This document shows positions 17,382 through 26,381 of a stretch of 52,054 nt of DNA, in pieces. The stretch is from positions 1-52,054 of the forward strand of contig URYK01000019.1 of NCBI GenBank assembly GCA_900552125.1, in the 5' to 3' direction. The position numbers and the translations under genes were made by a program. How positions within the stretch are numbered: the first letter of the stretch is position 1; each line of letters opens with the position of its first letter. This DNA comes from an uncultured Solobacterium sp. GTDB taxonomy: Bacteria > Bacillota_I > Bacilli_A > Erysipelotrichales > Erysipelotrichaceae. Below the pieces are notes generated by a model. It was given only the letters and a program-made list of their open reading frames with translations, was not told the origin of the DNA and did no database searches.

Positions 17382-17873
17382 CTAATTATTCTCATTCTCT
17401 TCCGTTATAGATTCTTGTTTTTCTTCTTGCAGTACATTGTCACATATACCAATCTGATGTTCTTCCATTCTCTCTAACGCTAGCTCATATAATGCAAGAA
17501 ATATCTTTGCCTGTCTTGCTTTTTCACGAAAAACAAACCGCTGATGTCGTACCGTAGAAGCACTCGTATTTGTTAGTGCCGCAATCTCTTTATCATTTTT
17601 CCCTTCATATATATATTGTAAAAGTGTTTTCTGTACCTCTGTCATTCCACTTTCTTTTTTATCTAACTGCAATAATTTCTCAAAAACAGATCGATGTTCT
17701 TTCTGAATATGAATTTGTACTGCTTTTTCTGCCCGATAAAAATGTCCATCAATTGGAAAGATTTCACCATCTTCAAAAACAGCATCGCAATAGTTACAAC
17801 AATATCTCTTATGTTTATCTTTTGTATAACCATTTTTTATATCCTCAAAACATTTTTCTTTAATAAACTTCAT
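17382..17873 (-). CDS. LuxR-type HTH regulator with zinc-ribbon-like N-terminus
   Basis: This 163-residue protein has a cysteine/histidine-rich N-terminal module (CCNYCDAVF, a later His and HIQKEH), which could bind zinc. A LuxR/GerE-type helix-turn-helix follows at about residues 75-130 (MTEVQKTLLQYIYEGKNDKE, then STVRHQRFVFREKARQ). The glutamate-rich tail is probably disordered. The ATG at 17873 has AGGTGAT upstream; an in-frame GTG three codons earlier is less likely. No partner kinase lies nearby. Target genes are unknown. Confidence 0.7.
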   Translation of the reverse strand: MKFIKEKCFEDIKNGYTKDKHKRYCCNYCDAVFEDGEIFPIDGHFYRAEKAVQIHIQKEHRSVFEKLLQLDKKESGMTEVQKTLLQYIYEGKNDKEIAALTNTSASTVRHQRFVFREKARQAKIFLALYELALERMEEHQIGICDNVLQEEKQESITEENENN

Positions 17874-17990
17874 GTTAATCACCTATCCGCCAATAAGAAA
17901 TACGTTAGTCATTATAGCATATTTTTTGAGATAGTCATATCATAAAGCTTTTATTCCATAAATGTCAATTAAAGATTTCTTAAGTTATTA

Positions 17991-18743
17991 CTAATTCGCA
18001 ATCTGATGGTGAAAAACTGCTGATGAAGTATCAATAACCTGAAACTCATATCCTTGTGATATCATACTTTTTAAAATAATAGGAAGAGCTTCAACTGTAT
18101 TTTTATTTCCTGTTCCATCATGCATTAAAATCATAACTTCATTTTTCCCTCGAATTTCCTTTAACGCTGTATTAATCAATGATGCTGTACTCATATTACT
18201 GTTTCCATCTCCATTAGAAGCATTCCAATCAAAGTACAAATATCCTTTTTCTGTAACTGCATCAGTTAATACTTTCATAATACCCGCACTATAATTTTTT
18301 GAAACTGTATTACTGCTTCCTCCTGGAAAACGTAAAATCATAGATAACTGACCTGTCTGTTTGACAATAATATCTTGAATCATGTCAATATCCTCAAAGT
18401 ATGCTTCTTCACTTGAATAAATTGACTCATAATCATGAGAAAACGTATGTATGCCAATTATATGCCCTGCATCTTTTTCTTTTTTTATCATATCGTAATA
18501 CTCTTTATTTAATCCTGTTACAAAAAAAGTTGCTTTTACCTTATAAGTATCTAAAATATTTAAGATTTCTTCTGTATTCTTACTGGGACCATCATCAAAT
18601 GTCAGATAAGCAACCTTTTTTTCAGTATTTACCAGTATTGAATCTTCTGGTATATAAGTATTTATATATGCGAATAAACACCAGACAGTTCCTAGAAAAG
18701 CTAAACAAGAGATTACTACATACTTCCATACTTCTTTTTTCAT
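17991..18743 (-). CDS. membrane-anchored polysaccharide deacetylase (NodB domain)
   Basis: The 250-residue protein has an N-terminal membrane anchor or signal (residues 8-27) and a full NodB domain: TFDDGPS (metal Asp pair), HTFSHDY (metal His pair), RFPGGSSN, DWNASNGD and ILMHDG. Such enzymes remove acetyl groups from peptidoglycan GlcNAc/MurNAc or other polysaccharides at the cell surface. Peptidoglycan is the likely substrate but not proved. It is divergent from the next gene, with GGAG before the ATG. Confidence 0.88.
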   Translation of the reverse strand: MKKEVWKYVVISCLAFLGTVWCLFAYINTYIPEDSILVNTEKKVAYLTFDDGPSKNTEEILNILDTYKVKATFFVTGLNKEYYDMIKKEKDAGHIIGIHTFSHDYESIYSSEEAYFEDIDMIQDIIVKQTGQLSMILRFPGGSSNTVSKNYSAGIMKVLTDAVTEKGYLYFDWNASNGDGNSNMSTASLINTALKEIRGKNEVMILMHDGTGNKNTVEALPIILKSMISQGYEFQVIDTSSAVFHHQIAN

Positions 18744-18859
18744 AATATCACTCCTTACGACTTAGTTTACCCTAATCCTTACTTCCTATAAGCCTTCTCG
18801 AAATCATTATCATAAGTATAAGAATCATGATATAATTGAAAAACAAAGGAGGCATTTAC

Positions 18860-19624
18860 ATGCAGTACAATAATTCAATAATTTCAGCCTTTCTTAATGG
18901 CACAGACATAACAAATGAAAAATGCTTTTGTCTTTTAAAGAACTATAAAGCACCTGATATCAAAAGAAAAGACATTGTCAAAGAGCTTGATTATCAGTTA
19001 AAAATGATTATAGATGAATTTCCTACCTTTAATAAAGATTTATTAAATAAAATATTTCCAGACATGAAAAAAGAGCTAAACAATCTTTGTATTCTAACTG
19101 TTGTTGGAACAGAACAAAATTGTATAGTAGAAAAAGAAGATACAGTTTATATCTTAATCGATTTAATACTTATTGCGAATTATACTCGTATTGTTTCTCA
19201 AATGGTATACATTATGCAAAATTATCTAACTTTAGAAATTACAAAATATCTAATCACAAGACAATATCCACTTATCTCAAATAATTACATAGATATTTTA
19301 AATCACTTGTCATTTACAAATGGCCTTGCAAATTATCTTGCTTGGAATGAATCTTGTGATAATTACATTTTCTATACACCAAAGTATGACACTTATAAAG
19401 AAAAAAGTTTTGGTTTATTAGCCCAGGCATTGCAGATAGAGGATATCTCTTTACAACACAAAATATTAGAAAGTATTCCATCTACAGATTTTTGGAATCA
19501 ATTTCCTATCATTGCAGGCATGTTCTTTTTTGATGATGTATATAGAGAAAAAGGTTATGATGGTATCCTTGAGCTTTATAATCATGGTCCTAAAGATTTT
19601 ATTCATAATATTTATTTCAGTTAG
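18860..19624 (+). CDS. metallopeptidase-like protein lacking the HExxH site
   Basis: This 254-residue protein has no signal peptide. Its centre resembles a zinc-peptidase helix, but the expected HExxH reads LEITK (in YLTLEITKYLI). It is followed by the family-like FTNGLANYLAWNE and the C-terminal FPIIAGMFFFDDVYREKGYDGILELYNHGP. I believe it belongs to a group related to DUF5700-type putative peptidases in Erysipelotrichia, from memory. Without the histidines it is probably not a zinc protease. The start at 18860 has AAGGAGG upstream. An extended -10 (TGATATAAT, near 18830) drives it. Monocistronic. Confidence 0.6.
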   Translation: MQYNNSIISAFLNGTDITNEKCFCLLKNYKAPDIKRKDIVKELDYQLKMIIDEFPTFNKDLLNKIFPDMKKELNNLCILTVVGTEQNCIVEKEDTVYILIDLILIANYTRIVSQMVYIMQNYLTLEITKYLITRQYPLISNNYIDILNHLSFTNGLANYLAWNESCDNYIFYTPKYDTYKEKSFGLLAQALQIEDISLQHKILESIPSTDFWNQFPIIAGMFFFDDVYREKGYDGILELYNHGPKDFIHNIYFS

Positions 19625-19629
19625 TAGTA

Positions 19630-19678
19630 AAGCCAATGATCAGGTAAGAGAATTACTTTCTTCATTGGCTTTATTTTT
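19630..19678 (+). terminator. terminator of the metallopeptidase-like gene
   Basis: AAGCCAATGA pairs with TCATTGGCTT, followed by TATTTTT. Confidence 0.75.
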
Positions 19679-19701
19679 AGAGTTAATATACAAATATAAG
19701 T

Positions 19702-19735
19702 AAAACAGCAGCATCTATCATTAGATACTGCTGTT
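19702..19735 (-). terminator. terminator of the glmU-prs-DUF1622 operon
   Basis: AACAGCAG.ATCTA pairs with TAGAT.CTGCTGTT; on the minus strand the stem ends in TTTTAC. Confidence 0.7.
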
Positions 19736-19743
19736 TATGCTTA

Positions 19744-20100
19744 TTAATAATTATTAGGAGATGCCTCACTAGGCTTTCCATGTTCTTTTTCTGCCTTCAT
19801 TTCATAATGAATCATTAATGATAATAGAGCACGTAATAAGATAATTGCTCCTAATACATATATTTCTGTAATGTTTCTGACAAGAACAGTTTTTAGAATC
19901 TCAGCACCCATTTTAAATTCTAAACCTAATGCCAGAGCATTTGCTAATTCAATACGAATAGGATATTGTTTTCGGTTAATAAGCGTTAGTACATAATGAA
20001 TAAACGCTTTTAATGATCCAATAGTAACAACTATGATACCTACAGTCTCGATGAAAGAGATAATTTCAGGTAACATAACTTCAATTAAATGTTCTAGCAT
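19744..20100 (-). CDS. DUF1622 family membrane protein
   Basis: The 118-residue protein has three hydrophobic segments (about residues 13-35, 50-75 and 78-97) and the DUF1622 pattern (ETVGIIVVTIGSLKAF, RIELANALALGLEFKMGAEI). Its function is unknown. It ends in a charged tail (EMKAEKEHGKPSEASPNNY). It starts 21 bp after prs and shares the glmU-prs operon and its terminator, so it is coexpressed with nucleotide and cell-wall precursor synthesis, without implying a role there. Confidence 0.8.
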   Translation of the reverse strand: MLEHLIEVMLPEIISFIETVGIIVVTIGSLKAFIHYVLTLINRKQYPIRIELANALALGLEFKMGAEILKTVLVRNITEIYVLGAIILLRALLSLMIHYEMKAEKEHGKPSEASPNNY

Positions 20101-20121
20101 GATGCTTCCTTTCTACAACTC

Positions 20122-21075
20122 TTATTCTGCGTATTTTGAAACAACTTCGCTAACTGGTCTGCTTTCTTCAACAGCTTTAATTACTTGTCCTAACACTGGT
20201 CCAACAGATAAAACTTTCATTTTAGGATATTGTGCTGCTTTTTCAGTTTGATCAATTGTATTTGTACATACAAATCCTTCTAAACGACTATTATTTAATC
20301 GTTCAATTGCAGGGCCTGATAAAACTCCATGTACACAAGATGCATATACTGCAGTAGCACCTTTTTCATACAGCATATCAATACCAGCAGTTAATGTACC
20401 TGCTGTATCTACAATATCATCTACAATGACAGCAGTTTTTCCATTAACGTCACCTATAATATTCATTGCTTCCGCAACATTTGGTCTTGGACGACGTTTG
20501 TCAATAATTGCAAGTGGTGCATGAAGAATTTCCGCAAGTCTTCTTGCTCGAGTAGTACCTCCATGATCAGGTGATACAACAACAATATCTTTTAGATTCA
20601 AGCTCTTGAAATATTTTCCAATAATGCAGATAGCAGAAATATCATCTGCAGGAATATTAAAGAATCCCTGAATCTGAGTTGCGTGAAGTTCCATCGTAAT
20701 AACACGATTTGCTCCAGCTTTTTCTAATAAATCTGCAACTAACTTTGATGTTATTGGCTGTCTTGGCTTAGCCTTACGATCCTGACGTGCATAGCCAAAA
20801 TATGGCATCACGACAGAGATATGACCGGCGCTAGCACGTTTACAGGCATCAATGGCAATCAGTACTTCCATGATGTTGCTAGAGACAGGTGCACATGTAG
20901 ATTGTACAATATACACATTTTTACCGCGCACAGACTCCCCTAATTCTACCATGATCTCCCCGTCAGAGAAGTGCTTTACATCACATTGACCTAAAGGTAT
21001 CCCTAATTCTCCAACGATTTCATTTGCTAATTCAACACTTGAAGTTAGCGCAAAGACTACTGTTTTGTTTTCCAT
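20122..21075 (-). CDS. prs: ribose-phosphate pyrophosphokinase (PRPP synthetase)
   Basis: Prs makes PRPP from ribose-5-phosphate and ATP for nucleotide, His, Trp and NAD synthesis. The 317-residue class I enzyme shows the flexible ATP loop (YARQDRKAKPRQPITSK), the metal/ribose-5-phosphate region (VVSPDHGG) and the PRPP motif VIVDDIVDTAGTL. It follows glmU by 24 bp, as in Bacillus. The glmU-prs pairing is a conserved Firmicute arrangement. Assignment is secure. Confidence 0.96.
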   Translation of the reverse strand: MENKTVVFALTSSVELANEIVGELGIPLGQCDVKHFSDGEIMVELGESVRGKNVYIVQSTCAPVSSNIMEVLIAIDACKRASAGHISVVMPYFGYARQDRKAKPRQPITSKLVADLLEKAGANRVITMELHATQIQGFFNIPADDISAICIIGKYFKSLNLKDIVVVSPDHGGTTRARRLAEILHAPLAIIDKRRPRPNVAEAMNIIGDVNGKTAVIVDDIVDTAGTLTAGIDMLYEKGATAVYASCVHGVLSGPAIERLNNSRLEGFVCTNTIDQTEKAAQYPKMKVLSVGPVLGQVIKAVEESRPVSEVVSKYAE

Positions 21076-21099
21076 TGTTTTTAATTCCCTGTTCCTTTC

Positions 21100-22455
21100 C
21101 TACTTATTTTTATACTTTGTTCCAAATCCTTTTTTTATGGACTGTCGTGCTCTGGCAATTCCCATATCACCATCTTCTACAGAATCGGTTATGGTTGACC
21201 CTGCCGCCAGTAAGGCATTCTCACCAATCGTTACTGGTGCAATTAAATTACAATTGCTTCCAATAAAGGCTCCATCATGTACAACGGTACGGAATTTATT
21301 TTTACCATCATAGTTAACAGTAACAACTCCACAACCTACATTTATTTTCTTACCAAAGTCAGAATCTCCGATGTAAGTTAAATGTGCACACTTACTGCCA
21401 TCACCAAAGTGAGAGTTTTTAAATTCTACAAAGTTTCCAATTCGGCAATCTTCCATGATTTCTGTATTGTTTCTTAAGTGTGACATTGGTCCAACAGTAG
21501 AACGAGCTCCAACACTGCTTTCTACCACTTTGCTGCTGTCAATCACTACATCATCATGAATTGTCGCATTACGTAAAAATGAATTCGGAAGAATAGTTAC
21601 ATTCTTTCCAATTACCGATTTACCTTGAATATGAACATTTGGATAAATCGTAGTATCTTCACCAATTACAACATCTTTATCAATATACGTATTCTCAGGA
21701 TCAATAATAGTTACTCCATTACGCATATGCAATTCATTTACATGATGTTTCATATAAGCATTAGCTTTTGCTAAATCCACACGATCATTTACCCCCATTG
21801 TTTCATCTGGATCTTCTACGATCATAGCATTTACCTTTTGACCTTTTTTATTAAATGTTTCCACAAGATCAGTAAGATAATACTCATTCTGTGCATTATC
21901 GTTGGTAATTTCTTTTAATCCCTCAAATAATGCTTGATTGTTAAAGCAGAAAATTCCAGTGTTGATTTCCTTAATTTTTAATTCTTCATCACTGCAGTCC
22001 TTTGCTTCAACGATTTTCTCAACCATACCATCTTCATTTCGTACAATACGACCATATTGCGCCCCACTTTCCAATACACTCGTTAATACTGTACAAGCAT
22101 GATTTGCATTGCTTTCAAAAGCTTTTAGAATAGTTTCTTTTTGAATACATGGTCCATCTCCATTTAATACAATCGTATCTCCAGATAGACCTTCTAGCAT
22201 AGTAGCCTGCATAACTGCATGACCTGTGCCAAGCTGTGGTTCCTGTACTGCATATTCTACACGATCCTGCAGATATTCTTTAACACTATCTGCACCATGC
22301 CCTACAACAACTACAATACGCTCTACTCCACATTCCTGTAAAGTATCTACGATATGTCCTATCATAGGTTTGTTTAATACAGGATGCATTACTTTATTCA
22401 ATGCTGACTTCATTCTTGTGCCTTTTCCAGCAGCTAAAACAATAGCAGATTTCAT
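21100..22455 (-). CDS. glmU: bifunctional GlmU (uridyltransferase / acetyltransferase)
   Basis: GlmU acetylates glucosamine-1-phosphate and then makes UDP-GlcNAc for wall synthesis. The 451-residue protein has the N-terminal nucleotidyltransferase (VLAAGKGTRMKSALNKVMHP, GTGHAVMQA, NGDGPC) and a C-terminal left-handed beta-helix acetyltransferase (RSTVGPMSHLRNN, EFKNSHFG). The normal GlmU uridyltransferase motif NGDxP is present. The start at 22455 has GGAGG nine bases upstream. It leads the glmU-prs-DUF1622 operon. Confidence 0.96.
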   Translation of the reverse strand: MKSAIVLAAGKGTRMKSALNKVMHPVLNKPMIGHIVDTLQECGVERIVVVVGHGADSVKEYLQDRVEYAVQEPQLGTGHAVMQATMLEGLSGDTIVLNGDGPCIQKETILKAFESNANHACTVLTSVLESGAQYGRIVRNEDGMVEKIVEAKDCSDEELKIKEINTGIFCFNNQALFEGLKEITNDNAQNEYYLTDLVETFNKKGQKVNAMIVEDPDETMGVNDRVDLAKANAYMKHHVNELHMRNGVTIIDPENTYIDKDVVIGEDTTIYPNVHIQGKSVIGKNVTILPNSFLRNATIHDDVVIDSSKVVESSVGARSTVGPMSHLRNNTEIMEDCRIGNFVEFKNSHFGDGSKCAHLTYIGDSDFGKKINVGCGVVTVNYDGKNKFRTVVHDGAFIGSNCNLIAPVTIGENALLAAGSTITDSVEDGDMGIARARQSIKKGFGTKYKNK

Positions 22456-22634
22456 AAAAACATACCTCCAGTACTATTCTATCAAAAAGTGAGGCTAAAA
22501 AAAAGGTTATCCAGCCAATTCCTCAATAATTTTGATAGGAATTAAATACTATATCTTTAAAAAAACTAAATATTCTATTTCTTCCCCTTTTTCTAACTCT
22601 ATGATATGATTACCATAAAGTTAGGAGGAAATCT

Positions 22635-23411
22635 ATGGAGAAACAAATCTTCTTTTTTGATATCGATGGAACACTTGTAGATAGTACTACACATATTGTT
22701 CCTGAATCTACTAAACTTGCACTAAAAGCATTGAAACAGCAAGGCCATATTATCTGTATCTCAACAGGCCGATCCCTGCAATCCGTATGTGATAGCAAAT
22801 TTGATCAGCTTGCAGATTGGGATATATTTTTATGTAATAATGGACAGGCAATATATAATGCAGAAAAAGAGCTTCTCTTTTCTAAACCAATTACACAACA
22901 GAGTGTTAATGCCTGTATTGATGTCGCCAACAAACAAAATGTACCACTTTTCATAATGACAGAAAACGATCAGCTATTAACTAAACAGCCAAATGATCAC
23001 GTTATAATATCTTCCGCATTCTTTAAGGAGCAAATTCCTGAAGTTAAGCCATACCACCAGGAACCTGTAATTATGATGATTGCATATGGACCAATGGGAT
23101 ATGCATATGATGAATACAAAGCAATTGATGGCATTGATATTCTACCTGGCCAATCTACTTATGCCGATGTGGTATTAAAAGGATTTCATAAGGGAATTGG
23201 CATTCAATTCATATTGGAACACTTTCATATGAAAGAATATATTGCCTTTGGTGATAGTTTAAACGATGTAGAAATGTTAAAAAATGCTCGTATCGGAATT
23301 GCGATGGGCAACGGAGATGAAGAAGTAAAAAAACATGGAGATTATATCACAGAAGATGTATCAGATGATGGTATATATAAAGCTCTTCAGCACTTCCAGA
23401 TACTACCTTAA
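22635..23411 (+). CDS. Cof-type HAD-IIB phosphatase
   Basis: The 258-residue protein has the HAD motifs: FFDIDGTLVDS (motif I), STGRS (II), a C2 cap, and the C-terminal FGDSLNDVEML (IV). Cof-type members dephosphorylate sugar phosphates, pyridoxal phosphate or flavin intermediates; the substrate here is unknown. The start at 22635 follows TTAGGAGG. It ends in its own terminator, and a dehydrogenase gene follows on the same strand. Confidence 0.88.
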   Translation: MEKQIFFFDIDGTLVDSTTHIVPESTKLALKALKQQGHIICISTGRSLQSVCDSKFDQLADWDIFLCNNGQAIYNAEKELLFSKPITQQSVNACIDVANKQNVPLFIMTENDQLLTKQPNDHVIISSAFFKEQIPEVKPYHQEPVIMMIAYGPMGYAYDEYKAIDGIDILPGQSTYADVVLKGFHKGIGIQFILEHFHMKEYIAFGDSLNDVEMLKNARIGIAMGNGDEEVKKHGDYITEDVSDDGIYKALQHFQILP

Positions 23412-23422
23412 TGAATTAAATT

Positions 23423-23446
23423 GTATCCTAATTAGGGATACTTTTT
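23423..23446 (+). terminator. terminator of the HAD phosphatase gene
   Basis: GTATCC (23423-23428) pairs with GGATAC (23436-23441), followed by five Ts. Confidence 0.75.
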
Positions 23447-23497
23447 CGTCATTTATTACTAAAGATTTTATACATTATGATTAGAAAGGATATTATT

Positions 23498-24613
23498 ATG
23501 AGACTTTTTCAACAACCTACTGAAATACTACATTATAATGATGTTACTGAATTTATAAGTGAATTTTCTTTTAGTGAAGATGATTATATACTTGCCAGTA
23601 AAACTATCTACGAACACTTCTTCACGAACGAAAATCTTCCTTGTACTGTTGCATTCCATAGTGACTATGGAAAAGGTGAGCCTACCGATAAAATGTTAGA
23701 TGCTATGTTAGCGGATATGCGAAAAGCAAACCCCAAACGTATCATTGCGATTGGCGGAGGAAGTGTGATTGATTGTGCCAAGTTATTTGTATTTGATAGT
23801 AACGCTAATGCTGAAGATATGTTTCTTCAAAAATGTGAGCTCAAGAAAACAAGAAAGCTCATCGCAATTCCTACAACCTGTGGTTCAGGTTCTGAAGTAA
23901 GTAAAATATCAATATGCGAATTAACCTCTTTACATACAAAACTAGGTCTTGCGATTGATGAGTTATTTCCAGATCAGGCAATTCTAATTCCTCAGCTTCT
24001 TTCTAAATTACCTTATTTCTATTTTATTACAAGTGCTATTGATGCATTGATTCACGCAAGCGAATCATTATTGTCACCAAAATCAAATTCCTATACTTCC
24101 TTTTTTAGTAAGAATGCCATTCAACTACTAATTAAAGGATTTATAAACCTTAACAAATATGGTGAAGATTATCGTTTTCAAGATTTAGATTCTTTTCTAA
24201 TAGCTAGTAATTATGCAGGCATTGCTTTTGGTAATACAGGAACAGGTGCAGTTCATGCATTAAGTTATCCACTATCTGGTAAATATCATGTAACTCATGG
24301 TGAAGCTAATTATCAGTTTTTTATTGCTGTATTACACAAGTATGAAGAGCTTCAGCCACAGGGAAATATCTTACTTCTTAAACAAGAATTAGCACAAGCG
24401 TTATCATGTCCAATTGACTCTGTATTTGATGAATTAGACAACCTTCTTTCAGCGCTCTTATTTAAGAAAAGATTACAGGAATACGGCATGAAGTATAATG
24501 AAATTGAAGAGTTCACACAAAGTGTCCTACAATCTCAACAGCGTTTACTATCAAACACTCCAATAACTCTAACAGAAACCGATATATTATCTATCTATAA
24601 ACAGTTATTCTAA
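23498..24613 (+). CDS. iron-containing alcohol dehydrogenase, 4-hydroxybutyrate dehydrogenase-like
   Basis: The 371-residue enzyme has the group III Fe-ADH NAD(P) loop IAIGGGSVIDCAKL and PTTCGSGSEV. The metal-binding histidines lie in DALIHASESLLS, GAVHALSYPL and VTHGEANY. This local pattern most resembles 4-hydroxybutyrate dehydrogenases, which reduce succinate semialdehyde; substrate is inferred from resemblance. I start at 23498 (AGAAAGGA upstream); an ATG at 23477 lacks a ribosome site. No other 4-hydroxybutyrate or butyrate genes are adjacent. It ends in a long terminator hairpin. Confidence 0.8.
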   Translation: MRLFQQPTEILHYNDVTEFISEFSFSEDDYILASKTIYEHFFTNENLPCTVAFHSDYGKGEPTDKMLDAMLADMRKANPKRIIAIGGGSVIDCAKLFVFDSNANAEDMFLQKCELKKTRKLIAIPTTCGSGSEVSKISICELTSLHTKLGLAIDELFPDQAILIPQLLSKLPYFYFITSAIDALIHASESLLSPKSNSYTSFFSKNAIQLLIKGFINLNKYGEDYRFQDLDSFLIASNYAGIAFGNTGTGAVHALSYPLSGKYHVTHGEANYQFFIAVLHKYEELQPQGNILLLKQELAQALSCPIDSVFDELDNLLSALLFKKRLQEYGMKYNEIEEFTQSVLQSQQRLLSNTPITLTETDILSIYKQLF

Positions 24614-24618
24614 TATTT

Positions 24619-24666
24619 AAAAAGCTATAGTGTATGTGATCATTACTCATACGTTACAGCTTTTTT
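24619..24666 (+). terminator. terminator of the Fe-ADH gene
   Basis: AAAAAGCT..TGTATG pairs with CATAC..AGCTTTTTT. Its T-run overlaps the end of the decayed gene on the other strand. Confidence 0.75.
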
Positions 24667-25011
24667 AATTATTATTCCTGTTATCACGAAGTCTTTCGTC
24701 TACTTTTAATAAATCCATTGCTTTATAAAAATCTAAAATAGGAAATTCTTCATTAAGCTTTTCACATGATGGATCATACTGTGTAACATTCCTTCTTCCC
24801 GTACACCTAAGCTTAAGTTACACATTTCTTCCACCACTGCTTTGAATTCATCTACTAATAATAGACCTTATTGTTCTTCTAGGATTTTGTACTCTTCACT
24901 TTTGTCAATAAATTGGGACGTAATAATACATTTAAAAAATTTGATAAGTTTATTTCTGATGCAACATCTACTGGTTCACTCAATATTTCATTTGTAAAAA
25001 AAGAAGAATGT
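24665..25011 (-). pseudogene. decayed Rpn-type (PD-(D/E)XK) transposase/nuclease fragment
   Basis: The minus strand gives protein-like pieces in shifting frames: EYKILEEQ-stop, then GLLLVDEFKAVVEEMCNLSL, then GVREEGM, then after a frameshift CEKLNEEFPILDFYKAMDLL and KVDERLRDNRNNN-stop. The EEMCNLS...EEGM stretch resembles the C-terminal region of Rpn-family recombination-promoting nucleases common in gut Firmicutes, from memory. At least one stop and two frameshifts break it and the nuclease domain is gone. No flanking repeats were seen. Confidence 0.5.
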
Positions 25012-25036
25012 TAACTGTTCAACAGTAAAACATCCT
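24995..25036 (-). terminator. terminator of the two-component operon
   Basis: On the minus strand ATGTT..ACTGTT pairs with ACAGT..AACAT, followed by TTCTTTTTTT, a few bases after the kinase stop codon. Confidence 0.7.
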
Positions 25037-25046
25037 TCCTTAATAC

Positions 25047-26381
25047 CTAACAATTGTAGTTTTCTATCTTAACTGGGAATGCTAATTCTACAATAAACTC
25101 TTCATCATTTTGTTCATATTGAAAACTGCCATTTAAACCTTTCATCAATTTACCCACACTTTTTAGCCCAATCTGTGTTCCTTTTTCAAGTGAGGCAGAT
25201 TTCTTTTTACGGTTTGTTATACGCAATATCATATTATTTTGTTCAAACTGCAGTGTGATAGTCACAATACTTCTTTCTGCGTATTTCATAATATTAGAAA
25301 AAATATTATCAAAAACCCGTTGAAGAATAGCTTCATCTCCCATCATTTTCCATTGTTTATTCTCGATTTTTGTTAGAACTTCAAATTTATTTTCCTTTAA
25401 ATCATCCTGATAAAAGCTCAATATCTGGATAAATTCATCATTAGAAATCAGATGTAACTGTAATTCCTCATCTTTTGAGTATACCAAGAAATGATTAAAT
25501 AATTTATCAGAAAGTTCTTTGATTTGTTCTGCTTTACGTTTGCTTTTCTCTATATATTCATCCCTTGCCTCATCACTTTTATAGATTTTCATTGAGAGTA
25601 TATCTAAATAACCTAATAATGAAGTCAAGGGAGTTCTTAAATCATGAGACATCGCGGTTACTAGTTCATAATTTGCGGTTCTTGCTTCTTCTTCTTTTAT
25701 CATATTATCATACAAAGCATTTCGTAAATGATTTAATTGTCTAGCAAGATCTGTAATTTCATCATTTCCTTTATAAGGAATCGTATGATGGAAATCTCCT
25801 GTTTTTATGTATTCCATTTCTTCTTCAATGGATAATATATACTTCATCTTTTGATGTATAAACGACATAATCAAGAAAATAAACAACAAAATAGATAATA
25901 TAAGCACTATAATTACATAACGAATAATAAAGGTAATACCAATAAAAGAAGATACGATTAGATATGCATCTCCATCACTGAATTCAAGAGTAAAATTCAT
26001 AAAGATTGGATCATAAACATACACCCAAAATGAAGTAGTTCCTACAATTGCCTGTTCTTCTTTTGCGCTTAATGATATTTCATCAAGAGTTGCCTCATCA
26101 TCATATAACTGTAATGTTAAGTCTTTATACTTTCTTAATTCCTTTCGTATAGCTTCTGAGTCTTTCTTTGATAATCCTTGTTCAGTAATCGTATTTTGTA
26201 ATTCTTCTATCTGATGAATTGTAGCTTCCTCGATGGTTTCCTCTCCTACAAACCAATCAAAAATTTTATAACGACTTAAAAACAATAATCCAAATGTTAG
26301 AAAAGATATTATAGCAGATGAAAATACAACACTAAGAAACTTAATCCCTAATTTAGAAACAGGTTTTCTCTTTCTAATCAA
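25047..26381 (-). CDS. sensor histidine kinase (VanS-like topology)
   Basis: The 444-residue kinase has a first membrane helix (about 15-33), an extracellular domain of ~110 residues, a second helix (about 150-172) and HAMP. Its HisKA domain carries the phosphoacceptor in MSHDLRTPLTSLLGYLDIL; the ATPase domain has the N-box (FDNIFSNIMKYAE) and a late G-box (GTQIGLKSVGKLM). Its start overlaps the response regulator stop by 8 bp. The signal is unknown. VanS/YcbM-like kinases often sense cell-wall antibiotics, which is only an analogy. Confidence 0.88.
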   Translation of the reverse strand: MIRKRKPVSKLGIKFLSVVFSSAIISFLTFGLLFLSRYKIFDWFVGEETIEEATIHQIEELQNTITEQGLSKKDSEAIRKELRKYKDLTLQLYDDEATLDEISLSAKEEQAIVGTTSFWVYVYDPIFMNFTLEFSDGDAYLIVSSFIGITFIIRYVIIVLILSILLFIFLIMSFIHQKMKYILSIEEEMEYIKTGDFHHTIPYKGNDEITDLARQLNHLRNALYDNMIKEEEARTANYELVTAMSHDLRTPLTSLLGYLDILSMKIYKSDEARDEYIEKSKRKAEQIKELSDKLFNHFLVYSKDEELQLHLISNDEFIQILSFYQDDLKENKFEVLTKIENKQWKMMGDEAILQRVFDNIFSNIMKYAERSIVTITLQFEQNNMILRITNRKKKSASLEKGTQIGLKSVGKLMKGLNGSFQYEQNDEEFIVELAFPVKIENYNC

